NCBI GenBank assembly: GCA_039194995.1
Contig: JBCCVR010000004.1
Span: forward strand, 1 to 64,000
DNA: 64,000 nt
Direction of reading: 5' to 3'
Source of the DNA: CCY15215 sp039194995
GTDB taxonomy: Bacteria; Cyanobacteriota; Cyanobacteriia; Cyanobacteriales; Spirulinaceae
Shown here: positions 51,936 to 60,331 of the stretch, piece by piece
How the letters are laid out: every line of letters begins with the position of its first letter
Numbering within the stretch: position 1 is the stretch's first letter
Made by a program: the position numbers and the translations under genes
Notes under the pieces: model-generated
Database searches by the model: none
What the model saw: only the letters and a program-made list of their open reading frames with translations
What the model was told of the DNA's origin: nothing

Positions 51936-52922
51936 TTATTCCCTTGTTGCAAAGACTTCAAAGGGAATGTCTTCTCGGGGAATCGATCGCCGATACATCT
52001 CGCATAAATGGGCAATAATGTCAATCAACACGAGGCGATAATCGAGTAAAATTTCCTCACTGCGCCCCTCGAGTTTCAACTGTTGGGCGAATTCGTCCAC
52101 GAGTTCCATATGAATCTCTAAAATTTGGGACACTGAGAGATCGGCAAAAAAGGCACGATTGACCAATTGATCTAACAGAGGATTGAGGGGATAGTTGGAA
52201 ACGAAGTAATTCAAAAATATCTCGCTATAGTCTTTTTTTAGCTCTCGCAATAAGGATTTTTGCCCTTGGGGAGATAAGTTTCGCAAAAAGTCTTGGGGGT
52301 TGCGCTTGTAATAAATTCCCAAGTACCCGAGGCGCTCTTTGAGTTTCTCAGCCAAACGACGTTGTTGCAGGAGGAGGAAATTCTGCTTGCTCTGCGCCTT
52401 AGCCCATGCTAACGTGTCGGCTGATGTCTCGAGATCGCTAGCGGGGGCGAGTTTGAGAAAATTGGCGATCGCGCGCTCGATCGCCGTGGGAATTTGCTCG
52501 AGATGCTTCCCCAACAGTAAAACTTCTCCGGTATGGTAGAGATAATTGGCGGCTTCTGGGGCTGTATGGGGAAAAGTTTCGGAAAACTGTTCGCTCTTAA
52601 TTTCGTCGGTTTTGGGATTGGTATTTTGTGAATTGGTCGGCTCGATAATGACGATCGGCAGCAAAATGCCGCGATGGTAGAGGGTATCGAGCACCTCTAG
52701 CTCGGATGAAATATTCTGCAAAATCAGGCAGTCAATCCGTTCTTTATCGCGTTCTACCAGAGCGAGAAAATCATCTTGGCTGCTTCTCTGTTCGTAAATG
52801 TAGCGATCGCTGCCTAATAAATTCTTCAGCGATCGGCACAAACCCTCAGTTTTAGCATAAATGCAAATAAATAATTGAGGATCTGAGGCAGTAGAAAGGG
52901 AAGATGTCTCGCTTGTCATCAA
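51936..52922 (-). CDS. kaiA: Circadian clock protein KaiA
   Basis: 328 residues, the full-length form: an N-terminal pseudo-receiver domain (about 15-130), a linker, and the C-terminal four-helix domain (about 195-320, QQRRLAEKLKERLGYLGIYYKRNPQDFLRNL) that docks on the KaiC A-loop and promotes phosphorylation. The gene precedes kaiB by 61 bases on the same strand. The full-length length contrasts with the shortened KaiA of some filamentous species. Confidence 0.97.
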   Translation of the reverse strand: MMTSETSSLSTASDPQLFICIYAKTEGLCRSLKNLLGSDRYIYEQRSSQDDFLALVERDKERIDCLILQNISSELEVLDTLYHRGILLPIVIIEPTNSQNTNPKTDEIKSEQFSETFPHTAPEAANYLYHTGEVLLLGKHLEQIPTAIERAIANFLKLAPASDLETSADTLAWAKAQSKQNFLLLQQRRLAEKLKERLGYLGIYYKRNPQDFLRNLSPQGQKSLLRELKKDYSEIFLNYFVSNYPLNPLLDQLVNRAFFADLSVSQILEIHMELVDEFAQQLKLEGRSEEILLDYRLVLIDIIAHLCEMYRRSIPREDIPFEVFATRE

Positions 52923-53253
52923 TCGTAAACCTTAGCCAACCATTTGCTCTTGCTGTTTTTCTGTCTAATCTTAAAATAATATAAAATTTGTTGGCGATCT
53001 TGTCACGATCGCCAATGTAAAAGTTTTTGGTAAAGTTTTTGGTCATTCTGGCGATCGCACTTGTTGAGGCAGACTAAGAAATGTAATTAATTGTAATCTT
53101 CTTTCCGGAAAATTAGCTCGAAAGGCAATAATAAAATTGGGACTCTGATAGACCTGGAACGCAAAATCTCAAAATTTTACCCATTCCCCATAGTCGGCCC
53201 CAACTCCGAGGGCATCCCGATCGCGAGGCATTATATTTTTAACGTTGCGACTC
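52923..53253. other. Divergent control region of kaiA and hybrid kinase gene
   Basis: 331 bases between the divergent kaiA and histidine kinase starts. Contains a tandem AAAGTTTTTGGT repeated twice at about 53019-53042. Promoters for both directions must lie here. No other gene seen. Confidence 0.5.
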
Positions 53254-56200
53254 ATGCCCAGCTTACCGCGCACCTTGCAACAATTTATTCGTCCCGTTCC
53301 CGTTTGCGAACCGACCGCAGACCCAGATACGCTGCTACAAATTTTTCGAGACAATCAAGCCGAGGAGATCGCGGTTTTAAGCGATCGAGGCTATCCCCTA
53401 GGAATTATTCGTCTATCGCGCCTGCTCGCCCGAGGGAATATTGCTTGTCACAGTCGTCCGAGTGGGGATGGGGAAATTCTCTTCAAATTGGGGGCGGTAG
53501 AAAGTACGAGGGAGACGGCACGACAGCAGAAACCATTGCCTCACGGTCTTTTCCCTTTAGCCGTTTCTGAAGAAACTTCGAGCCCCCACGCGGAAAAAAA
53601 TAATTTACCCGATCTGATCGAACCCATTCTCGTCCTTCCTTCAACAGCGAGCATTGAAGAAGCCAGCTCCCGCCTGCGAAGACAAGGTTGGGGAGATGAG
53701 AAGCAATATTGCGCCCTTATTGATGAATCGGGTCAATTTCAAGGCTTGTTAGATGTTTGGCGACTTCTATCGGTGGTACTGCCCGAACTTCCCATTCTCG
53801 ATGCCACGACCCTAGAATCTCTGCTGAACTTATTAGAACAATTGCCCATTCCGCTAATGTTACAGGGGGAACGAGGGCAGGTCATCCAACAAAATTCAAC
53901 TTGGCAAAGGCAAATCGGTCGGGGAGTGGCAGGAGGGGGCGATCTCGATACGAACGAATACACAAAAGAATATACGAAAGAATTTTTGCCATTTCCTCGC
54001 TACGATGGTGAAAACCTGTGGGAAACCGTCCCCCCCAATTGGAAAATTGGTTTGGATCCAGAGGTCGTTCTCGATCGCTGGTGTAATTTTATTGCCGAAC
54101 GGGGGGATGAAGAAGAGCGGGATACAGAACGGGATACAGAGCGGGATACAGAGCGGGATACGGAAGGCGAGCGGCAATTTACATCAACCAATTCAGAGCT
54201 TGCCCAAAAAGCCAATCGCGTTTGGCAATTTGTTAAACTTCCCCTGAGAATCTATTCCCAACCGACCTCCCAACTGCCTACCTCCCTTTGGCTCGTCCTT
54301 GCCACGGATGTTACCGAACAGCGCCAACTGTGCAAAGAACTGACGGCAAAAAATGCCGATCTCGTCCAGTTAAATCGCCTCAAAGACGAGTTTTTGGCTT
54401 GTATTTCTCACGAACTGAAAACCCCCCTAACGGCAGTTTTAGGTCTTTCCAGCCTACTTAAAGATAACAAGCTGGGAGAACTCAACAAGCGTCAGTCCCG
54501 CTACGCTCAACTCATTTATCAGAGCGGACAGCAATTGATGGGCGTGGTTAACGATATTCTCGACCTGACGCGCATTGAAACGGGACAGTTAAAGCTGAAT
54601 CTCGAATCCGTGAATTTAAACGATGTTTGCGATCGCGCCTACCAGCAAGCACGACAGCAATTATTTTCCGCTCGGGGCAAAGAGCCTCAAAACATTCCTA
54701 ACATTGACTTTTCCTTAACCATTGCGCCGGAATTAGAAACGATGGTGGCGGATGAGTTACGCTTGCGGCAAATGCTCGTACACCTGTTGGAAAATGCCCT
54801 CAAATTTACTCCCAGCGGCGGCAAAATCGGCTTGCACGTCGATCGCTGGCAGGGTTGGATCGATTTTACCGTCTGGGATACGGGCATCGGCATTCCCGAA
54901 TCCGCCCAGCATCTCATCTTCCAAAAATTTCAACAATTGGAAAGTCCCTTAACCCGTCAATTTGAAGGGACGGGATTGGGACTGGTTCTCACGCAACGTC
55001 TCGCTCGCGCTCACGGTGGCGATATCTCTTTTACCTCCAAAGTAGGATGGGGGAGTAAGTTCACCTTACTTTTACCACCCGCTCCACCAGACCGAGAAAC
55101 TCGTCGCGATCGCGAGAAGGCGATGCCAGAACCCAATCGCCTCATTCTGATTGTAGAAGCCGTTCCGCAATATATCGAACGCATTATCGGGCAGTTACAA
55201 AAGTTGGGCTATCGCGGCATTGTCGCTCGCTCCGGTACGGAAGCCCTCGAACAAGCCCGGCAAATTCAACCTCGGGCGATCTTTCTCAATCCTCTTTTAC
55301 CCCTCCTTTCAGGCTGGGATGTTTTGACCTTACTCAAAGCCGATAGCAATACGAAGGATATTCCCGTGATTATGACCGCGACGCAGGCGGATAAACGTCA
55401 GGCTCAACAAAATGGTGCCGATGGTTTTTTAAGTTTGCCCGTCCGATTTCCGGCTTTACAAGATAGTTTATCCCGTTTAAAAACCGCACCCCCACCAACG
55501 CGGAAGAACCTGACGATTTTGCACTTACACCCTTGGTCTCTGCGAGAGGGAGAAAATCGGACAACGCAAATTTTTCGCGATCGCGTTTTAACCTTAAATT
55601 ATCGGATTTTAGAAGCCAGCGATATTGAACAAGCGGAAATTCTCGCCAAGGTTTGGAAACCCGATGTTTTGTTACTCAATGGCAGCAAAATTGAAGATCC
55701 CGACGGGTATTTGCAAGCATTGGGTGCGATCGATTCTCTTTCTCGCCTGCCCATTATTACACTCGATGCGGCCATTACCGAATCTGCTAATAAAATTACT
55801 GGATTATCGGTCTTTCCTTGTTTAATTCCCATTACCGAACAGAGTATTGTGGCGCTCTTGCAAGTCATTCAGGTAGCAGCCGGGGTCAGCCAGCAAGCCA
55901 ATATTCTCATCATTGAAGCGGGTAATGAATGCCATCAACTCCCGCCGGATCTTGATGAAACTTCAGAGACTCAACCCCACGCAGGAATTGATTTTACTCA
56001 TGCTTTAACCCAATATTTGCAAACTGCCGGACTGCGAAGTTTATTGGCAAAATCTTGGGCAGAAGTCTACAGTCAAATCCAACATCACAGCGTTGATTTA
56101 CTGATTATCAATTTGGGAGAAGTTCGAGATATCGAATGTTGGTTAGACGGGGTGCAAAACTTAGACAATCTTACCGCCCATCCGCCAATTTTAGTCCTCG

Positions 56201-56334
56201 AACATAATTCCTTAGTCGGGACGGGGAATCGCGAGTTAGATGAGTTATTAGATCGGTTGGCAACGAAAACAATTGTTGATGATGCGCAGTTAATGCCCGA
56301 GCTTTTGACGCAGATCAATCAAATGTTGATTTAG
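53254..56334 (+). CDS. CBS-histidine kinase with three degenerate receiver-like domains
   Basis: 1026 residues from the ATG at 53254. Residues ~10-170 hold two CBS-like units (EEIAVLSDRGYPLGIIRLS; GDEKQYCALIDESGQFQGLLDVWRLL). A linker contains RDTE repeats. HisKA has His386 in CISHELKTPLTAVLGLSS; HATPase motifs NALKFT, DTGIGIP and GTGLGLV follow. Three C-terminal receiver-like segments lack the phospho-acceptor Asp (for example FLNPLLPLLSGWDVL, with Asn in its place). It sits divergently next to kaiA, so a link to clock output or input is possible but unproven. Confidence 0.82.
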   Translation: MPSLPRTLQQFIRPVPVCEPTADPDTLLQIFRDNQAEEIAVLSDRGYPLGIIRLSRLLARGNIACHSRPSGDGEILFKLGAVESTRETARQQKPLPHGLFPLAVSEETSSPHAEKNNLPDLIEPILVLPSTASIEEASSRLRRQGWGDEKQYCALIDESGQFQGLLDVWRLLSVVLPELPILDATTLESLLNLLEQLPIPLMLQGERGQVIQQNSTWQRQIGRGVAGGGDLDTNEYTKEYTKEFLPFPRYDGENLWETVPPNWKIGLDPEVVLDRWCNFIAERGDEEERDTERDTERDTERDTEGERQFTSTNSELAQKANRVWQFVKLPLRIYSQPTSQLPTSLWLVLATDVTEQRQLCKELTAKNADLVQLNRLKDEFLACISHELKTPLTAVLGLSSLLKDNKLGELNKRQSRYAQLIYQSGQQLMGVVNDILDLTRIETGQLKLNLESVNLNDVCDRAYQQARQQLFSARGKEPQNIPNIDFSLTIAPELETMVADELRLRQMLVHLLENALKFTPSGGKIGLHVDRWQGWIDFTVWDTGIGIPESAQHLIFQKFQQLESPLTRQFEGTGLGLVLTQRLARAHGGDISFTSKVGWGSKFTLLLPPAPPDRETRRDREKAMPEPNRLILIVEAVPQYIERIIGQLQKLGYRGIVARSGTEALEQARQIQPRAIFLNPLLPLLSGWDVLTLLKADSNTKDIPVIMTATQADKRQAQQNGADGFLSLPVRFPALQDSLSRLKTAPPPTRKNLTILHLHPWSLREGENRTTQIFRDRVLTLNYRILEASDIEQAEILAKVWKPDVLLLNGSKIEDPDGYLQALGAIDSLSRLPIITLDAAITESANKITGLSVFPCLIPITEQSIVALLQVIQVAAGVSQQANILIIEAGNECHQLPPDLDETSETQPHAGIDFTHALTQYLQTAGLRSLLAKSWAEVYSQIQHHSVDLLIINLGEVRDIECWLDGVQNLDNLTAHPPILVLEHNSLVGTGNRELDELLDRLATKTIVDDAQLMPELLTQINQMLI
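54117..54168 (+). repeat. 12-base tandem repeat encoding RDTE units
   Basis: GCGGGATACAGA-type units are repeated four times in frame inside the kinase gene, giving RDTERDTERDTERDTE. Copy number may vary between strains by slippage. Confidence 0.8.
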
Positions 56335-56500
56335 CGATCGGTGGGAGATGAACTGTAGAGAGCGTGGAAAGAAGAAGGAGACCGGATATTTTTAACAGGC
56401 TTAATCTTGATTGCAAATCATACGGTTTAACTTCTCTACCAGCAAGAAAAAATCAAAGTGATTACAATCAAAAAAGAGCGCACTTCACTCCCGAAAAATC

Positions 56501-59086
56501 ATGAAATCTGACACCAAAAATGAAGCCCCGAGCGTTTCTAGCGGCGTAATTCGTCTCAAACCCCAACAGTTTGTTCATATCCTCGATAACAATACAGGAG
56601 TCACTCGCTTGGAGGTGGGACCGCAAACCCTAACCCTCGGCGATGCAGAACGGTTGATCCTCAAACCGACTCCCATGATTATCGTACCGCCCCGTCATTA
56701 CTGTATCGTTGCTAATCCCGTCCTGCGAGATGAAGAAAATAGCCCGATCGCCGACGACTACGGACAAATTCGCCTGCGTTACGGGGATGAGGAGGTGCGC
56801 TTTGCTCAAGATCCCTTTCCCCTCTATCCGGGGGAAGAACTAGCGAGTATCGTCACGCGGCTTTCGGTGGTAGAAACGAATGAGGCGCTGCGGTTGCGTG
56901 CAATTCGCGATTTTAGCGAAACGATCGCGGAAGAGGAAATTACGCGACAAGCGGGGGATGAGTGGTTATTTGAAGGACCCGCCACCTATATTCCTCGGGT
57001 GGAGGTGCAGGTGGTGGAAACCGTGGAAGCTATTACCATCAAGCCCAACCAAGCTCTAAGACTAGCAGCGAGACAGAATTGCCGCGATCGCGACGGGATG
57101 CCTCGCCGGGCGGGAGAAGAGTGGTTAGTGAGAGAGGAGGGGGCTTATTTAACCGGAGTCGATGAAGAAGTACAAGCCTTGATTGACGCTTATATTCTCA
57201 CGGAACAAAAAGCACTACATTTAAAAGCGAAACGCACGTTTAACGATATTTTCGGACGGCAGCGCAAGGCGGGAGATGAATGGTTGGTGACGTTTGAAGA
57301 TACGGAAATCCACATTCCCGATGTTTATGAAACAGTGGTGGGAGAAGTCGAAATTACGACACTGAGCGATCGCGAATGGTGTATTGTTGTCGATCCCATT
57401 GATAGAGACGGAAAACCGCAATTGGGAATGCAAGAAATTCGCCAAGGACGCACTTCTTTTTTCTTACATCCGGGAGAATCTTTAGAAAGCGGCATCGAAG
57501 AAATTTATGTTTTAGGAGAACAAGAAGCGCTCTTATTGCGGGCGCGAGAAGAGTTTATCGAAGCAGATGAAACCATTCGCCAACCCGGAGATTTATGGTC
57601 GATTGTCGGGCCGAGGGATTATATTCCCCCGGTAGAAGTTGAGGTAAAAGAGCGTCGTAAAGCTATTCCTTTGGATAAAAATGAAGGCATTTACGTGCGG
57701 GATATTCAAACTGGAGAATTGAAGTTGGTAAGCGGCCCGCAGGCATATTTATTGAGTCCTTATGAGGAATTGTGGGCGAAAGAATTACCCCCTGTTGTAG
57801 ATGAATTATTGGGACGACAGCGCGATCCCGTGAGCGATCGCGGTCGCCATCGCAGCCGCGATGAAGTGCAGCAACAACCGCGAAACTATCGCGATAAAAC
57901 GCGGGCGGTTGTCTTCCACGTTCCCCAAAATGCGGCGGTACAAATTCACGATTATAAAGACAGAAGCGCGCGGACGGTATTCGGCCCCGATCTGGTTATG
58001 TTGGGACCCGATGAAGCCTTTACGGTGTTGAGTTTATCGGGCGGAAAACCCAAGCAGCCAAATGTTATCAAATCTCTGGCTTTATTATTAGGGCCGGATT
58101 TTATGACGGATATTTTTTCGGTGGAAACTTCCGATCATGCCCGCTTGCAATTGCAACTTTCTTATAATTGGTTTTTTGATGTCGATCGCCATGACGAACA
58201 AGCAGCAGCAAGACTATTTCAAGTCCCGGATTTTGTTGGGGCGGTTTGTAAGGCAGTTGCCTCTCGGGTGCGAGGGGCTGTAGCAGGAGTTCAGTTTGAT
58301 GAATTTCACCGCAATTCGGCGCGAATTATTCGACAAGCCGTTTTTGGTGAGGATGAACAAGGACGCATTCGGGATGAGTTCCGCATGACGGCCAACCAAT
58401 TAGTGATTACTAACGTTGATATTCAATCCGTCGAACCTATCGATGCCGAGACCTTAAAAAGCCTACAAAAATCCGTACAATTGGCGATTCAAATTACAAC
58501 TGATGCCCAAGAAGCGGCGGCGCGAAGGGATGCCGATCGCATCGAACAAGAGGCAAAAGCGCGATTGGAACGTCAAGTGATTGTCGATCGCGGTTTAGCG
58601 GAAACAGAACGCAAGAACCTGCTGGAATTACAGGCAGAAAATGCGGTCATCGAAGCATCGGGAACGGCGACAGCACAGGCGCGCGCTAAAGCGGAAGCGG
58701 CACAAATTGAAGGGCAATTGGCGGTCAATTTGGCACAGCAAGAAGCCGAAGCCGCACGCATTCGTGCCGAAGCAGAATTAGCACAGTTGCGATCGCGTCA
58801 AGAAGCAGAATTGGCACATCAACAGGCATTAAATGAATTAGAGGTTGAGAAATCCCGAGCGATGGCTGAAATTATGGCCGAAGAATATCGCCAAAAAGTC
58901 GAAGCGATCGGCCCGGAAACGATCAGGGCGATCGCCCAAGCAGGCCCGGAAATGCAGGCGCGTTTACTGGAAGGATTGGGCATTCAAAGTATGCTCATTA
59001 CCGATGGTAAAAATCCCATCAATTTGTTCAGTGCTGCCAATGGCTTGATCGTTCAACCCAAAACAGAAGAAGAAACTCAGTTTTAG
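56501..59086 (+). CDS. mvp: Major vault protein homolog
   Basis: 861 residues, close in length to the mammalian major vault protein and similar along its whole length. Vault repeats fill residues 1-400: VPPRHYCIVANPV, RFAQDPFPLYPGEEL, then the repeated cadence AGDEWLFEGPATYIPR, AGEEWLVREEGAYL, AGDEWLVTFEDTEIHIPDV. The shoulder domain has GPDFMTDIFSVETSDHARLQ and VASRVRGAVAGVQFDEFHRNSARII. The cap helix (about 640-810) is Ala/Glu-rich, and AIAQAGPEMQARLLEGLGI plus LITDGKNPINLF follow. MVP assembles into the hollow barrel-shaped vault particle. No other vault component is nearby. Confidence 0.96.
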   Translation: MKSDTKNEAPSVSSGVIRLKPQQFVHILDNNTGVTRLEVGPQTLTLGDAERLILKPTPMIIVPPRHYCIVANPVLRDEENSPIADDYGQIRLRYGDEEVRFAQDPFPLYPGEELASIVTRLSVVETNEALRLRAIRDFSETIAEEEITRQAGDEWLFEGPATYIPRVEVQVVETVEAITIKPNQALRLAARQNCRDRDGMPRRAGEEWLVREEGAYLTGVDEEVQALIDAYILTEQKALHLKAKRTFNDIFGRQRKAGDEWLVTFEDTEIHIPDVYETVVGEVEITTLSDREWCIVVDPIDRDGKPQLGMQEIRQGRTSFFLHPGESLESGIEEIYVLGEQEALLLRAREEFIEADETIRQPGDLWSIVGPRDYIPPVEVEVKERRKAIPLDKNEGIYVRDIQTGELKLVSGPQAYLLSPYEELWAKELPPVVDELLGRQRDPVSDRGRHRSRDEVQQQPRNYRDKTRAVVFHVPQNAAVQIHDYKDRSARTVFGPDLVMLGPDEAFTVLSLSGGKPKQPNVIKSLALLLGPDFMTDIFSVETSDHARLQLQLSYNWFFDVDRHDEQAAARLFQVPDFVGAVCKAVASRVRGAVAGVQFDEFHRNSARIIRQAVFGEDEQGRIRDEFRMTANQLVITNVDIQSVEPIDAETLKSLQKSVQLAIQITTDAQEAAARRDADRIEQEAKARLERQVIVDRGLAETERKNLLELQAENAVIEASGTATAQARAKAEAAQIEGQLAVNLAQQEAEAARIRAEAELAQLRSRQEAELAHQQALNELEVEKSRAMAEIMAEEYRQKVEAIGPETIRAIAQAGPEMQARLLEGLGIQSMLITDGKNPINLFSAANGLIVQPKTEEETQF

Positions 59087-59155
59087 TGCTTAAATTCAGG
59101 TGCATCTCACTCTCTTCTCTCTGCGCTCTCTGTGTCTGGTGTGGTTCATATTTTT

Positions 59156-60112
59156 TCATTCCCCCATTTCCAATAACACTTTTAAAACCCCCCGCTGTTG
59201 AGCCAGTTCAAAGGCTTCAAGACCGTTTTCTAGAGGGAAACGCGCTTGAATTAAAGCCCTCACATCAACTTCCCCGCGTTCCAAGAGTTTCAAGGCTTTA
59301 TCAAAAGGGCCGCAACGAGAACCGATGAGGGTGATTTCATCGACGACTAAATCCGAAGCATTTAACGTGAGGCGATCGGCATAGGTACTTTTTAAGACTA
59401 AAACGCCTCGCGGACGTAAGGCACGGCGAGCCAATTCGAATCCTTCCGGATTTCCCGTGCATTCCACTGCTAGATCGAAAGAACGCCATTTGATCGCATC
59501 CTTTAGCCCAGTTTTAATGCCGCGATCGCCCAATCTGGCCAACTTGTCCTCATGCCGTCCCACCACCAACAGATCGCACCCCGTCAGGGCTAAAGTTTGC
59601 GCGACCAACTGTCCCAACTTGCCATCCCCCACCAACAAAACGCGATCTCCCGAACCGATCTTCACTTGTTCTTGGATTTCCAATGCTGCCGCGAGGGGTT
59701 CTGTAAAGGTCGCCTCATCTGCCGATACATTCTCCGGAATTGGGTGTAAATTGGCAACGGGCAACTGCAAATAATCTGCAAATGCGCCATTGCGATCGAC
59801 AATGCCTAAAACGCTGCGGTTTGTGCAATGGGTGGGCATCCCCCGGAGGCACATCGAACAGAGACCGCAAGCCGCATTGATTTCCCCCACCACGCGCCGC
59901 CCTTTTAATGCTTCCGACCCTTCCTCCACAACTCCCACGAACTCGTGACCCAAAACCCCTGCATAGGGATAATAACCGCGAATCAACTCCAAATCCGTGT
60001 TGCAAATTCCCGCCCGGACTACCCGTACTAGCGCTTCCTCTTCAGAGATTTGAGGAAGGGGAATATCCCGACGAAATTGCAACCGATTATTTTCTAACCA
60101 AAGTCCTTGCAT
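59156..60112 (-). CDS. Zinc-dependent alcohol dehydrogenase, MDR family
   Basis: About 318 residues from the ATG at 60112; the longer frame from 60148 runs through a likely regulatory region. Catalytic-zinc motifs GICNTDLELIRGYYP and LGHEFVGVV, the structural-zinc loop CGLCSMCLRGMPTHC with four Cys, and the NAD(P)-binding VLLVGDGKLGQLVAQ are present. It oxidises an alcohol or polyol; the substrate is unknown. Similar proteins are common in cyanobacteria. Its start lies close to the Pho-box-like repeats at 60141. Confidence 0.88.
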   Translation of the reverse strand: MQGLWLENNRLQFRRDIPLPQISEEEALVRVVRAGICNTDLELIRGYYPYAGVLGHEFVGVVEEGSEALKGRRVVGEINAACGLCSMCLRGMPTHCTNRSVLGIVDRNGAFADYLQLPVANLHPIPENVSADEATFTEPLAAALEIQEQVKIGSGDRVLLVGDGKLGQLVAQTLALTGCDLLVVGRHEDKLARLGDRGIKTGLKDAIKWRSFDLAVECTGNPEGFELARRALRPRGVLVLKSTYADRLTLNASDLVVDEITLIGSRCGPFDKALKLLERGEVDVRALIQARFPLENGLEAFELAQQRGVLKVLLEMGE

Positions 60113-60140
60113 GACTCTCATTTTTGCGTATTTTCCCTTG

Positions 60141-60168
60141 TTTAACATGGGTTAACCTATTTTTAACC
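60141..60168 (+). promoter_or_regulatory. Candidate Pho box upstream of pstCA
   Basis: Three TTAAC cores at 60142, 60152 and 60163, spaced 10 and 11 bases, within GTTTAACA, GTTAACCT and TTTAACCG. Cyanobacterial Pho boxes for SphR/PhoB are 8-bp PyTTAAPyPyT direct repeats at 11-base period. The site is 164 bases before the phosphate permease gene. It also lies within 30 bases of the divergent dehydrogenase start. Confidence 0.68.
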
Positions 60169-60331
60169 GAAAAGTTAGGGATTTTTTGGAAAGATAAGAA
60201 GGGACTCGAAACTAATACGATCGGGGATAGCTCATCCAAAAATTCAACATATCCAGCCAAACCGCAAATGCTAAACAAACCCCTAACCATTTCCTCCGAG
60301 AAAGAAAAAAGCGAAACCGTCATAATACTAT

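Noticed and set aside
53019..53042. AAAGTTTTTGGT repeated twice as a possible clock operator
   Set aside because: Only two copies and no match to a known clock-control site; left as a note in the control region.
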